A DNA stretch of 64,000 nt from Plasmodiophora brassicae (GCA_036867785.1 CP145414.1:248001-312000); one strand, 5' to 3'. Numbered from the stretch's first letter, positions 44,976 to 55,305 are shown. Program-made: numbers and translations. Notes: generated by a model not told the origin, from the sequence alone.

Positions 44976-46525
44976 ATGGACAGGCGGTTCGACGCGCGCC
45001 AGGTCGGCCAGGTGGCCCTGGAGCGCACCGGCCGCCGTGAGTACCGATGGGTCGCCCTGGCGGCGTGCGACGGGTCGGCGGCGCGGGCCGCCTGCAGCTG
45101 CGCTGGCCACCGGCCCGACCCGTGGCAGGTCACGTTCGTCGCCGCGCACCGATTCTCCGAAGCTACCGACGCGCTCATGTCGCGCCTGGCGCGTATCGAT
45201 CGCCTGTCGTCCGGCGACGTCCGCCAAGCGTTCCTGTTCAGCGTCGCGCGCGACTTTGTCCATGCGCTGCCCGAAGGACCCCTGGATCTCGACCTGCCGG
45301 CCGGCGCTGCCATCGTCGGGGCAATGTGTCATCGTCTGGCGTGCGATCGGCGTTCCGCGCCCGACGACGGCGTCGACGCGTTCGTACGCATCTACAGGGA
45401 GCGCGTCGCCCGGCTCGATCGCGACGTCGACGTCGTCGCCAAGATGTTCGCATCGCTCGTCGGCCCGAAACGCATCATCGACTACCTCGACCGCCACCGT
45501 TTCGAGTAACGCGCAGCGCCTGGACGACGTTCCGAGGTGCCGGCCTGAACCACTGTGCCCAGGTTCGACCCTGCCTCGCTGTTCATCCAGGATCGTATCG
45601 TCCATCGGACGGTCCGCAACGGGACGCGCTTCCAGCCGCCCCTGTCGCACGTGGACGAGTTCGTCAAGCACTGGGGTCGCTGGATCGCCGACGTGAACGC
45701 CGAGCCGCATCCCGCGCTGATCGCCGCCACGGGCGACGTGTTCGCGCGCCGAGCCGCCACTGTAGCATTCGATGTCCTCGGCGGCGATGCGCCGCCCGAA
45801 CCCGGCTACCGGACCGTGTTCTACGACGGCGCCGTGCCGATCACGTTCCGCACGTCGCACGGCCTGTTCTCAAACTGTGGCATGACGACCTGGCCGGCAG
45901 GTACGTCCACAGTTCGTTGCTCGTGTGCCCGCATCCATTCACGTGCCGCCAGGGTTCGTTCTTGCGGAATACTGCCTGGAGCACCCTGTGGAGGGCGTCC
46001 GGTGCCTGGAGCTTGGGGCCGGGTCGTCTGGCCTTGTCGCCGTTGTCTGCGCGCGTCAGTCGCCCGCTTCGTTCGTCGCCACCGACTTTGACGGCGACGT
46101 TCTGCGGTGCCTGGCGTCGAACCTGGCCGATAACGACGTCGCCGATCGGGTTGCCGTCCGCCCGCTGGACTGGTTCAACTGCACCGACGACGTCCTCGTG
46201 GAGTGCGACCCAGAGCTGATCCTGATGGCGGACACGGTACGGTTCGTCGGTGCGTTCGCTGCCGCCGTCCCTGACATGCCATCAGATTTACTCGCCGGAC
46301 CTGATCGTCCCGCAGGTGGCCGTTCTGGATCGCGCGTTCCGCCTGGGTGCGCGTCGTGCCGTCATGGCGAACTGCCTGCGGGAACCGTCGACCTACGACC
46401 TGCTGATTCGCACGCTGCGCTCCCACTCGTTCCACATCGCTGCCGTTGCGACGAACGACGTGCCGGAGCGGTTCTTCGGCGTTGCACGAGACGACGACAT
46501 CCGCCTGCTGGTCCTGACTCGATAA
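44976..46525 (+). CDS. EEF2KMT: EEF2KMT/FAM86-like protein-lysine methyltransferase
   Basis: Family members methylate translation elongation factor 2 on a lysine using S-adenosylmethionine. Exons 44976-45505, 45563-45900, 45953-46236 and 46286-46525 give 463 residues. The FAM86-type region reads FQPPLSHVDEFVKHWGRW, TTWPAG|FVLAEYCLEHP (restored by splicing) and then the SAM site LELGAGSSGLVAV, TDFDGDVLRCLASNL, and the post-strand-4 acidic motif ILMADT|IYSPDLI. The C-terminus completes the Rossmann fold. The first ~175 residues are longer than in the animal protein and are joined by a GTAACG...CCCAG intron of 57 bp. If that intron were not used, the N-terminal part would be a separate 177-residue protein. 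The methyltransferase part is secure, the substrate is inferred. Confidence 0.8.
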
Positions 46526-46571
46526 ATATTAACGTCGGCTGCTGTCGCATGGCGTCTGGCAAGACCCGTGG

Positions 46572-46596
46572 AATATCTCCCTCAGAGGGAGATATT
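46572..46596. promoter_or_regulatory. 25-bp perfect palindrome
   Basis: The sequence AATATCTCCCTC, one A, then the exact reverse complement GAGGGAGATATT lies 46 bp after the methyltransferase stop and 34 bp before the next gene's ATG. It may be a terminator-like hairpin, or a dimeric factor site in the promoter of the small membrane gene. Confidence 0.5.
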
Positions 46597-46630
46597 CGGA
46601 GGTGCCGCGCGTGCACCCCATCGGGCATCG

Positions 46631-47092
46631 ATGCGACGTGTGCCTAAGCAATTTGACAGCGACACGCGATCCCTAATGGTAGCCGTTATGCAGCGAGACG
46701 ACGACGTTCGCGTGAAGTTGCTGGATGCCGCCGACGACAACGCCGAGGAGGGCAACCGACAGGTCGGCGGCGATGACGAGGCGAAGCCGGCGGTGTTCGG
46801 CTGGGTGGACTGCCTGGTCTGCATAGCGACCCAGTGGCACATCCCGCTGGTCATGATCTGTCTCGCGGCGAGCGTTCACGAGGCGTCGCCGGCGCTCCGC
46901 ATGGCCTACATGCTGTCGTACTGGTTCTGGACCGCGTTCCTCGGTGTCAGCCTCGTCTACCTGGTCGGCAGCATGATCGCCGGACGCGACATCGACCAGA
47001 CGCTGACGTCGTTCACGTTCGTGCTCATGGCGGCGTCCTGCACCTGGGACTGTGCCGTCATCGCCGTCTGCGGTGCCCAACGCCTCGCCTGA
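46631..47092 (+). CDS. Small multi-pass membrane protein
   Basis: A 153-residue frame from ATG 46631. The N-terminal 55 residues are charged and cytosolic-looking (DAADDNAEEGNRQVGGDDEAK). Three or four membrane helices follow: WVDCLVCIATQWHIPLVMICL, MAYMLSYWFWTAFLGVSLVYL, then SFTFVLMAASCTWDCAVIAV. No transporter signature is seen. An internal ATG at 46676 is an alternative start. It follows closely on the methyltransferase and converges on the acidic repeat gene with only ~55 bp between stops. Family unknown; membrane topology is the main evidence. Confidence 0.55.
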   Translation: MRRVPKQFDSDTRSLMVAVMQRDDDVRVKLLDAADDNAEEGNRQVGGDDEAKPAVFGWVDCLVCIATQWHIPLVMICLAASVHEASPALRMAYMLSYWFWTAFLGVSLVYLVGSMIAGRDIDQTLTSFTFVLMAASCTWDCAVIAVCGAQRLA

Positions 47093-47148
47093 TCCTGTGC
47101 CTGGCCCAGTTCGCGTCCCGTTCATACACCGATCGCGCTTTATCGTTG

Positions 47149-49423
47149 TTATTGAAACGTGCCCTGGTGGTATCGTTTCAGGAGCTGTTCCCGCTGCAGG
47201 CGAAGCGCGGCGACGTCGTCGACTTGGCGACGCTGCCGGTGCCCGCTCAGGTCCAGACGCGACCCGTTCTGCCCGACGTCGTTCTCGTCGAACCGGTGCC
47301 GCTGCAGGACCTTGCCGACGAGCTCGTGCGCCGCCTTGGGTCGGTACTCGACAAGGCGGGTGACGGGGACTGGCGGCCCGTCGTCCCGCCAGGTCGGCGG
47401 CCTCGTCGCGCCAGCCGGCACGTGGTTGCAATAGTAGTAATGGTGGTGCGTCTCGACTGGCCTAGCAGGAGCTGGTGCCCCACGCGGGTCCCATCGGCCA
47501 GGCGGGGAACCGTCCCGCTCCATCGCGTACACTGTTGCCGCTGGCGAGCTCGCGCTCACGTCATGGTGCTCGGCAGGAAACGCGGAGCCGAATCCGTTGC
47601 TGAGGCGCGCCATGGCCGATTCCAGGTCGGCGTGGATGCGCTGCCACCGATCGTCGGCGCCGACGTCACGCTCGTCGCTGTCAGCGTTGTTGACGGGGCG
47701 GCATCGCTCGTCGGACAGCAGCAGCAGCATGGACGAGTCGACGTGCGTGCCCACGTCGGATGTCCACACGGGAGGCGTTACGGTGCACGCGTTCGTCATG
47801 GCGGCCGGCGTTGTCATTGTCGCCGCGGACGTCGTCCCCGATCTGAGGTCGTCCCCGGTCGACGTCGATGTGGACGCCAGTCGGCGAGCGGGGACTGTGT
47901 CGGTCATTGTCGACGACGACGACGACGTTGTCGGCGGCACCTCTGGACCGGTTGTCATGGTTGACGTGTCTGCCATCCGGACGGCCGCTGCCTCGTCCGT
48001 CATCGTGGCCGCGGTGCACGTCCGGACGTCGTCAGTCGCTGTCCAGTAGGACCGCGTCCTCGGTGGGTCCGTTAGCGTTGAACAGTCCACCGTCGTCGCT
48101 GGACGTGGGTCAGTCATCGTCGCGACGGACGCCACGATGAACGGGACTGGCGACGAAGCACGATCACAGAGTTCATGTGGGACGTCCACGGTCGTGTCCG
48201 GGGAAGGCCTTCTCGGCGATGACGCCGTATCGCGTACATCGGGCGCAACGTCGGGGACCATGTGGAACGACGATCTCGCTGTTGGGCAGCTGTCGTCGTC
48301 GCTGCACGAGGCAGGAGCGGACACGAGCTCCCGCTCTGTGCCTTCGTTGCTGGGCTCCCCGGTTTCGGAACTGACAGTGTCCTCGCCGTCTCGTGACCGT
48401 CTCCCATTGCAACCGACGTTGCTGGGGGCGCACTCATCGGCGACCTCGCCGCAGTGGACCGCATTGCCCCAAACACAATCAATGCCGATGTGATCGTCAG
48501 CGCCCCCGTCTTCAATCCCGTTCAGTTCGCTTTCGCCTGATTCCGCCTCGTCTACGCTGTCAGGCCCTCTCCGCTCAATCGTGTCTTCACCTTCGCCGTT
48601 GACGTGGAGCCCATTCTGAACGACCGCCTCAGTGTACGGCCCCGCAGCGTCATCTCTGTCATCCCGATCGTGCACAGCGTCGTCATTCAGGTCGTGCATA
48701 GCATGGTCGTCCGCGTCGTGCTCGTCGGCTAGTTCGTGCGCACTGTGGTCATCTTCGTAGGGCATCGACGGATCCGCGTCGACATCGTCGTCCACGACGT
48801 CAGAAACATGGCCGACGTCGCCATAACTGCGACGCTGATCACGGTCACTACTGATCGAGTCTTGGTCGTAGTGATCGGAGATTTCACCGTCCGCGGAACG
48901 ACCGCTGTTGTCGTCGAGATCGTCGGTGCACACGTCAGTGCGCTCGCCTTCCGGGCCGTTCTCGACGGCAACGACCGTGAATTGTTCCGCGTTAACGTCC
49001 GTCTCTTCATCAGCAGCGAACCGCTCGACGATCACGACATCGTCGTCGTTCTGCCTCGCCGACGTCTTATCCAGGAAGTGCACCGTTGCTAAACTCATCG
49101 TACGTCGAAGGTCGGCACGGAACGCTCTGCACCAGCACAAGCAGGCGCCCGTCAAACGCAAACCCCATCCACGCGCAGGGCCCATAATCACACCGTATAC
49201 GCTCCAGGACGTCGTCAACAGGGCGCTCACCCGCAGGTTGCGATGCGTCTTCGGCATGGGCCAGGGGCTCGCCGACAGCCGCAGGCTCGTCGCCGCCGTC
49301 CAGCTGCCGGCGTCGAACCTCGGCGGCACTGCCCGTGACCATCAGGCCGGTGCCGCCCGCCGACCTCTTCACCAGCGGCCGACGTCGCCCGGGCGCCGAC
49401 GACCTGCGCCCCCGGAACATCAT
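47149..49423 (-). CDS. Large acidic protein with repeated T-M-T motifs
   Basis: Exons 49423-49194 and 49126-47149 (a 67-bp intron) give 735 residues. The first part is basic (MMFRGRRSSAPGRRRP). Residues ~110-330 are extremely acidic, Asp/His-rich and disordered (DDDVDADPSMPYEDDHSAHE). A following ~150-residue segment repeats a short motif built on TMTD or TMT (VATMTDPR, AATMTDEA, TSTMTTGP, SSTMTDTV, AATMTTPA), which resembles arrays of short linear docking motifs. The C-terminus has a His/Tyr stretch (THHHYYYCNHV) and a coiled coil (LRLQREQLLKRYH). No enzyme domain is seen. A scaffold role is possible but only inferred. Family not recognised. Confidence 0.6.
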
Positions 49424-49683
49424 TGCGAAGCGACGGCCGATGCGGCTGTAGCTCTGCCGCGCTCTGTGACGGCCCCCGTTTGGGGCATTCGTACCAATGT
49501 ACTGCCCAGCCCCGCGTTTTCGAACATTCACCTGCGATGTTTTTGGCGCGTGTTTGTAAATACATAAATAGGACAGTACAGGCACCCGCTGCACCGGCCA
49601 TTCGGCCCGATCCGCGAGCGGGTCCTTCGGAATTCGTCCGATTTTGGTGCGGACGTCCGTTTGGGGGTTGTCGGCCTTTCGGG

Positions 49684-50781
49684 ATGGAACGGGTTCTGGC
49701 GGTCGGTGTGGCCAAGGAGCACGCCGCGCTGGACGTCCTCGAGATCGAGCGGCGCCCGGTCGGCCCGCACGACGTGTACGTCCGGGTCCTGTACTGCGGG
49801 GTCTGCCACAGTGACCTGCACCACGGGCGATCGGAGTGGGGGCGGCCCAAGTTCCCGGCCGTGCCCGGGCACGAAATCATTGGCCAGGTCGTGCGCGTCG
49901 GCGGCGACGTCAGCAAGTTCAGGGTCGACGACACGGTCGGCGTCGGGGTCTTCGTGGATTCGTGCCGTCACTGCAGCGAGTGCAAGGACGGCCAGGTTCA
50001 GTACTGCTCGGGGAAGCGCGCCGGCGACCTGCCCGGTCGCTGTGACACGTACGGGTCGCCGACCCCCGATCCGCCTGGGCACACCCTGGGCGGATACAGC
50101 CAGGCCATTGTCGTCGACGAGAACTATGTCCTGTCGATCCCGCCCGGCCTGGACCTGAAACGAGCGGCGCCGTTGCTCTGCGCTGGCATCACGACCTACA
50201 GCGCCATGCGTCACTATGGCGTCCGGAAGGGGGATCGCATCGGCGTCTTGGGCCTCGGCGGCCTAGGCCACATGGCTGTCAAGTTCGGCAAGGCCATGGG
50301 CGCACACGTCACCGTCCTGACGCGTTCGTCCCGGAAACGGGATCTGGCCATGAAGATGGGCGCCGACGACGTCATCATCACCGAGGAAGAAGGCGACCGT
50401 TTCAAGGCCGCCCAGCGTTCCATGGATCGCATCGTGGATACGGTGTCGGCTCGGCACGACATCGACGCCTACGTCAACCTGCTGCGTGTGAACGGCACGC
50501 TCATCATGGTCGGCGCCTCGCCGGACCCGCTCACCTTCCGTACGTTCCCGCTGATCATGCGCCGTACCAGCATCGGGGGCAGCCTGGTCGGCGGCATCGC
50601 CGAAACGCAGGAGATGCTCCAGTTCTGTGCCGACCACGACATCAGCTGCGACGTCGAAGTGGTCCCCATCGCCGATGTCAACAAGGCCTGGGACCGCATG
50701 GTCAAGGGCGACGTCCAGTTCCGGTTCGTCATCGACGTCGCCGGATCCCTCGCCAAAGGCACGACGATCAACAAGGCGTAA
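49684..50781 (+). CDS. Zinc-dependent NADP(H) alcohol dehydrogenase, CAD/YahK type
   Basis: A medium-chain dehydrogenase that reduces aldehydes or oxidises alcohols. The single exon of 365 residues is intronless, unlike most neighbours. Catalytic zinc ligands are Cys41 (GVCHSD), His63-Glu64 (PGHE) and Cys166. The structural zinc is held by Cys94, Cys97, Cys100 and Cys108. The cofactor loop is GLGGLG (190-195), followed by LTRSSRKR with Ser/Arg at the 2'-phosphate pocket, favouring NADP(H). The closest resemblance is to plant cinnamyl-alcohol and bacterial YahK-type enzymes. Absence of introns plus a bacterial-like sequence makes horizontal transfer possible, but base composition matches its neighbours. 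Substrate cannot be assigned. Confidence 0.93.
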   Translation: MERVLAVGVAKEHAALDVLEIERRPVGPHDVYVRVLYCGVCHSDLHHGRSEWGRPKFPAVPGHEIIGQVVRVGGDVSKFRVDDTVGVGVFVDSCRHCSECKDGQVQYCSGKRAGDLPGRCDTYGSPTPDPPGHTLGGYSQAIVVDENYVLSIPPGLDLKRAAPLLCAGITTYSAMRHYGVRKGDRIGVLGLGGLGHMAVKFGKAMGAHVTVLTRSSRKRDLAMKMGADDVIITEEEGDRFKAAQRSMDRIVDTVSARHDIDAYVNLLRVNGTLIMVGASPDPLTFRTFPLIMRRTSIGGSLVGGIAETQEMLQFCADHDISCDVEVVPIADVNKAWDRMVKGDVQFRFVIDVAGSLAKGTTINKA

Positions 50782-50852
50782 CTGGGCGTCCATAAACCCG
50801 CGGTGCCGCGTTTCGTTCGCGAGTTAAAACGACCCGCCGGCCATGGTTTAAC

Positions 50853-51923
50853 TCAGGCCGACTGCTTGGCAGGAGACGACGCCCTGTTCCAGATGCGTAC
50901 CTCGCATGAATGCCTGCGCTGGTCGACCTTGACGCTGTCCAGTGCCGGCGACGCCTTGAACTGAAGGCGCGCGTACCGATCGAAACGGATGGTGTCGGCG
51001 GGGACCCGGACGGCCATGGCCAGCGCGATCCGGGAGCCCTGCCTGACATCGCCGAGCCTCCACCATGCAATGTCGCCTTCGATGACACCGTGTCCGCTGG
51101 CAACGACGGCGCCCTGGCGGAGCGGGACGCTGACGGTCACATCCTGCACGTCGGCCTCAAACCTGGCCGCCACGCGGACGTCGATTGCCGCCTGGTTCGT
51201 CGCTGACGCTCCCATGAGGAACGTGCACGATGATACGTACTCCCTCGGGGCTGGAACGACGTATTTGCAGATGGTCATACGGCCGGAGAAGGACATGTCA
51301 TTACCCTCGACGACGACCCGTTCGTGTACGCTGACCACCCTGACGACACCTCGACCCTCATCATCAACGCCGGGGATCGGCAGGACGCTTCGGCCGCGTT
51401 CGCAGCGGATCTCCCCAACGTGGACGATGTCGCTGGCTGTCCCTTCGTGGTCGACGAACGCCTGCGACGTCTCTTCAAGAACAAGATGGGGATCCGTCAT
51501 CCCCGGATCGGAGTCGATCGCCAGCTGGTCCTGCAACAACGTCCCGAAGGGCATCGCTCGCGCCAGAGCCAGGGACACATTCACGGTGGCGTCCAGCCAG
51601 CCGTCTTCGGGGGCCAGGCGCGCCTCGATGAAATCCCGGATCCGACCCGCTTGCTCAACCAGCAGCGCGACCTGCCGACCGCCAAGCACAACGACGACGA
51701 ACGTGGCTGACGCGCTCGCGACGAACACGTCGTCGTCCGCCGACCCGCGAACAGCAAGCACGCCGGACCTGGTCAGGTCCTGGCCAGCAATCGCCTTCAG
51801 GACGCTCTCATCGCTGCCGATCTGTGTCGTAAACCGCCGGTCGACCGTCGGGAACCGACGCGAGAGCAGCAGGCGACGTGGCGCGTTGCCCGACACGACC
51901 CAGAGCGCCCTGACCGATGCCAT
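50853..51923 (-). CDS. AP5M1: AP-5 complex subunit mu (MuD)
   Basis: AP-5 is the late-endosomal adaptor acting with SPG11/SPG15. The single exon encodes 356 residues. Matches to AP5M1 include the start SVRALWVVSGNAP and LLLSRRFPTVDRR, FGTLLQDQL, then the mu-homology entry HEGTASDIVHVGEIRCERG, SFSGRMTICKYVVP, and the end EVRIWNRASSP. The protein is shorter than the ~490-residue animal subunit, mainly by missing loops in the longin and mu-homology parts. Like other AP-5 mu chains, it lacks an obvious YxxPhi pocket sequence readable by eye. Expected location: late endosome/lysosome surface. No other AP-5 subunit is in this window. Confidence 0.85.
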   Translation of the reverse strand: MASVRALWVVSGNAPRRLLLSRRFPTVDRRFTTQIGSDESVLKAIAGQDLTRSGVLAVRGSADDDVFVASASATFVVVVLGGRQVALLVEQAGRIRDFIEARLAPEDGWLDATVNVSLALARAMPFGTLLQDQLAIDSDPGMTDPHLVLEETSQAFVDHEGTASDIVHVGEIRCERGRSVLPIPGVDDEGRGVVRVVSVHERVVVEGNDMSFSGRMTICKYVVPAPREYVSSCTFLMGASATNQAAIDVRVAARFEADVQDVTVSVPLRQGAVVASGHGVIEGDIAWWRLGDVRQGSRIALAMAVRVPADTIRFDRYARLQFKASPALDSVKVDQRRHSCEVRIWNRASSPAKQSA

Positions 51924-52619
51924 CCCCTGTGCTTACGATACGTCACGCGCGTCCGTAATGGGGACCTCTCCTGTAGCATTCGGCCCGCGGCGCCGCTTTT
52001 GTTTAGTAGTCGCTGCTGAGCGGCTTCCGATGTCCAGCAACGACCATAGCCGAACTCGGGTGTTGACGACGACTGCGTCGCCGCTGCTGTTCAGGACGGC
52101 GGTCGCCTGGCGCCGCTGCGGTAGCCCCGATCAACGGCAGCAGGAGCTGGCCGCGATGCGGGCGGAAGCCGCCCTGTGGCACCCAAGTCAGCCTTGCCGG
52201 GGGGGGGGGGGGGGGGGGGGGGGGGACCAAACGTACGCCTTTACGCGGGGCGTCACTGTCGGCGGACGCCAGCATGACGTGGATGGGCGTCTGCGGGCGG
52301 CGCTGCAGGATCGCGGACAGCGACCGCGGCAGGCGGGCCCGGCCCTGGAACTCGGCCGTCCCTGGCGCATACGTCCCAGCGGCTCCCATTGTCCCCCACC
52401 CCGAGATTTTTCCCATCGCCCCCCGCTCCCGCAAATATCCCCCGACTTTCGTAACACGGCGCCACAGTCACAACCGGTACGTAGTCCAACGGGGCCCGGC
52501 AGCAGTCATCTGGGCAGCAGCAGCAGCAGCAAGATGTGCGCCACTGAGCGCCACTGGCGCAACGTGCGTACGGGGCGACGCGGACGCGGGGGGCTGCTTC
52601 GACGACTCACAGGGCGAAG
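51924..52619. other. Intergenic region with a G26 run
   Basis: Lies between the divergent AP-5 mu and RAD51C starts, so it should hold two promoters. It contains an uninterrupted G26 tract (52200-52225) and C-rich stretches (CCCCCACCCCGAG, CCCCCCGC) at 52387-52445. No gene is recognised. Confidence 0.5.
52200..52225 (+). repeat. Poly-G run (G26)
   Basis: Twenty-six consecutive G residues lie about 280 bp from the AP-5 mu start and 395 bp from the RAD51C start. It is capable of G-quadruplex formation; exact length may be affected by sequencing slippage. Confidence 0.85.
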
Positions 52620-53997
52620 ATGGCGCTAGGGTTGCCTGTCGACTACCTGCAGTGCCATGGGGTGTCCGTCGAGGAGGTGGCGGCGCTGCGCGCGTCCGGC
52701 CTCGCGTCCGTCGACGACGTGTGCGGCGTGCGGCCCGCTGACCTCGGCGACCGTCTGCAGATCGGGCGGGATCGCGCGGTCGACATGCGTTGCCCCGTGA
52801 TGGTGTGAGGACGATGCTGACCCGCGTGTGCAGATGTTCATCATGAAGGCGGCCAGGAATGAGGTGCCCAGAGGCGACGCGATGGGGTCGTCGGTGTCCA
52901 GTGTGGCGATGCCCAGCGATTTCAGGGGCGTGTCTGCGCTGGACCTTCTTCGGCAGCGCAGTAACGTCGAGTGCATCATTAGCCTGTGCCCTGACCTGGA
53001 TACGATCATGGGGTGCCGGTATCCGCCTCTGCTCGCCTGCCTGCCTGCGTCCCTGACCGTTGGTCAACAGGGGCGGATGCCAGATCGGGCAGATCACGGA
53101 GCTGTGCGGCCTGCCAGGCGTCGGCAAGACCCAGCTATGGTAGTCGGGCGTCCCCGGTCGGTCCCGTCGGCCCCGTGTTTGACAATTGCGATGCAAAGCA
53201 TGGAGCTGGCATGCACCGTTCAGATACCCAAGGACCTGCACGGCGTCGAAGGTGAAGCCGTTTACATAGGCAAGCTCGCGCGTCTCCCGCTGTCTCGTGG
53301 GCAATGACGCCCGTATTGGTGACACAGATGCTGAAGGCGGCATGATGCCGCTTCGGCTACACCAGGCAGTGACTTTGCATTCTTCCACCGGTTCCGTCGT
53401 CGTAACGCGATTCTGTTCAGATGGCGGAATCGCTGGTCGCCCGGTTGCGGGGGCAGAGCCCGTCGGCGACGTCCCTGTCGGCTGAATCGCTCCTGCGACG
53501 GGTCCACGTCTACCGGGTCCACAGCGCCAGCGAGCAACTCGCTGTCGTTCGCGCCCTTCCTGCCTTTCTCGACGAGCACCCGCAGGTTCGGCTGCTCGGT
53601 GAGGCCCGTCGCGTTGTTGCAGGCCTGCACACGCGTCCCTAACCGTCGAACCGCAGTGCTGGATTCAGTCGCGTTCCACATGCGACATCAGATCCCCGAC
53701 ATGATGCTGCGCACGCGCCTCCTGGCAACCCTGGGCCAACAATTGGCCTGCCTCGCACAGTCTCGCAACGTCGCCGTTGTCATCACGAACCAGATGACCA
53801 CGGCGTCAGACCGGACCCTGGTCCCGGCGCTGGGCCCCAGCTGGGCGCACGTCGCCAACACGCGCCTCATCCTGAAGCGCGTCTCGGGCGCCGGCCGCCG
53901 CGCCACCATCGTCAAGTCGCCCAGCCAGAAGCACGACTCCGCGGAATTCACCGTCACCGCGTCCGGCATCGCCCCCGTCGCCCCCGACCTGTACTGA
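52620..53997 (+). CDS. RAD51C: RAD51C recombinase paralogue
   Basis: RAD51C acts in homologous recombination with other RAD51 paralogues. Seven exons (52620-52778, 52834-53012, 53071-53139, 53199-53269, 53328-53368, 53421-53598, 53657-53997) give 345 residues. The N-terminus is a helix-hairpin domain. The ATPase core has MG|GGCQIGQITELCG and the Walker A GLPGVGKTQL, QIPKDLHGVEGEAVYI|DAEGGM, then Walker B VLDSVAFHMRH. Further on are LRTRLLATLGQQLACLA, the loop VVITNQMTT and the typical end GPSWAHVANTRLIL...KSPSQK. Intron 4 (53270-53327) begins with GC (G|GCAAGC), a GC-AG intron; no nearby GT gives the conserved frame. All other introns are GT-AG of 52-59 bp. Confidence 0.95.
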
Positions 53998-54001
53998 TGA
54001 T

Positions 54002-54018
54002 CCTCTGATAAATATATA
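54002..54018 (+). promoter_or_regulatory. AT-rich element: RAD51C poly(A) region or metaxin TATA box
   Basis: CCTCTGATAAATATATATGG lies 5-20 bp after the RAD51C stop and about 70-85 bp before the metaxin ATG. It combines an ATAAA, as seen after several genes here, with a TATATAT, so it could serve both neighbours. Confidence 0.4.
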
Positions 54019-54085
54019 TGGGGCGGTGCCCTAGTATCGCGCACGTTTCGCGAAACTGCGTCGGCGCCGCCGTCAGTCGCGCACG

Positions 54086-55272
54086 ATGCGCCCCGAAGAC
54101 GACGACCAGGACAGCGGCGTCGTGATCGCGCGTGTCGGTGTCCCCGCCTGGGGCCTGCCGACGTGGCACCTGCAGTCGCTGGAATTGCTTCTCCTCCTGC
54201 GGATCGCCAAACGCAGGCACGCCGTCGAATACGAACCGTACGGGTATACGTCGAGGTATCGCGTCTGCCTTTGCTGCCCCGGCCTCGCTGATTTACGTGT
54301 TAGCACCGGGTCGCTACCCGCCTGCGAAATTGCCGATGGGACAATGCTTGCGTCGTCGGAGGCTGTGGAACGGTTCGCTGAGGAGGTCGACGCCGATCTG
54401 GGCGATCTGGCGCGCGTTTATCGCGTCCTGTGCCAGACGCAGCTGGCACCCGTCGTCGACCTGGCCTTGTTCCAGGTATGCCTCGGGGCGAAGCAATCGG
54501 ACGATACCTGCGGGCCTAACGTCCACAGAACGAGGACAACTTCAATCGTGTGACAGTCGGATTGTATCGCGCTACGCCGTTCCCCGTCAGCGCCATCCTG
54601 CCTCGCGTTTCTCGTCGCGAGTCGCTGCGCCGGCGATCGTGTCGCTCGGGTAGCAGCGACCAGGCAATACTGGCCGATTGCAAGAGCGCGCTCCGGTCCT
54701 GCGAATATATGCTGGACAAGGTCGGGGAGGTTGCCGTTTCCTCGTCGTTCGTTTCTGACCGCTGGCGTAGACCGGCGGGCCGTTCGTCCTTGGCGCACGC
54801 CCGACGTCGTGCGATGCGTCCCTGCTGTCGTTCCTGCTGCTGGCGCAGCGACTCCCCGTTTCGGACCCCGATTTCACCGAGCTGATCACACCGGCGCTCG
54901 CCCGCTACATTGACGATTCCATGTACCTAGTCGAGGGTATGATCGACGCCCTGCCAGGTCGGGTTGGGCGCAGACGCGCTCTCTGCACACGGTTCTCGGC
55001 GGCTCACATTGGTCCTTGCAGGCACAGATGCGGATCCGGACGCGGACGCCACGCGTGGCATCAACGAGCAGTATTCATTGTACATGCAGCAATGGCGAAG
55101 AAAGTCCAAGGCGAAAGTACCGGACGACGACGTTCGTCCAGCCCCGGACGCGCCCATCCGGACCCCAGACGACCTCGTTCGCGAACGCCACAACCGCATT
55201 GCTATCGGGATCGGTGTCGGCGCTGTCGTCGCGTTCCTGCTGTTCGGGAATGTCATTAAGTACAGCGAATAG
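54086..55272 (+). CDS. MTX1: Metaxin (mitochondrial outer-membrane SAM complex)
   Basis: Metaxins are GST-fold subunits of the sorting and assembly machinery that inserts beta-barrel proteins. Five exons (54086-54243, 54304-54475, 54529-54720, 54771-54936, 55022-55272) give 312 residues. The N-terminal GST-like domain reads AWGLPTWHLQSLELLLLLRIA, then G|TGSLPACEIADGTMLASSEA. The C-terminal half has LYRATPFPVSAILPRVSRR and, after splicing, TGGPFVLGARPTSCDASLLS. A single C-terminal membrane helix (IAIGIGVGAVVAFLLFGNVI) ends the protein, as in metaxin-1 rather than metaxin-2. Start is the first ATG after an AT-rich promoter-like element. The RAD51C stop is only ~90 bp upstream. Confidence 0.9.
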
Positions 55273-55305
55273 CGAAATCGTCTACGGTCTGTGCATTTAA
55301 TCCGG

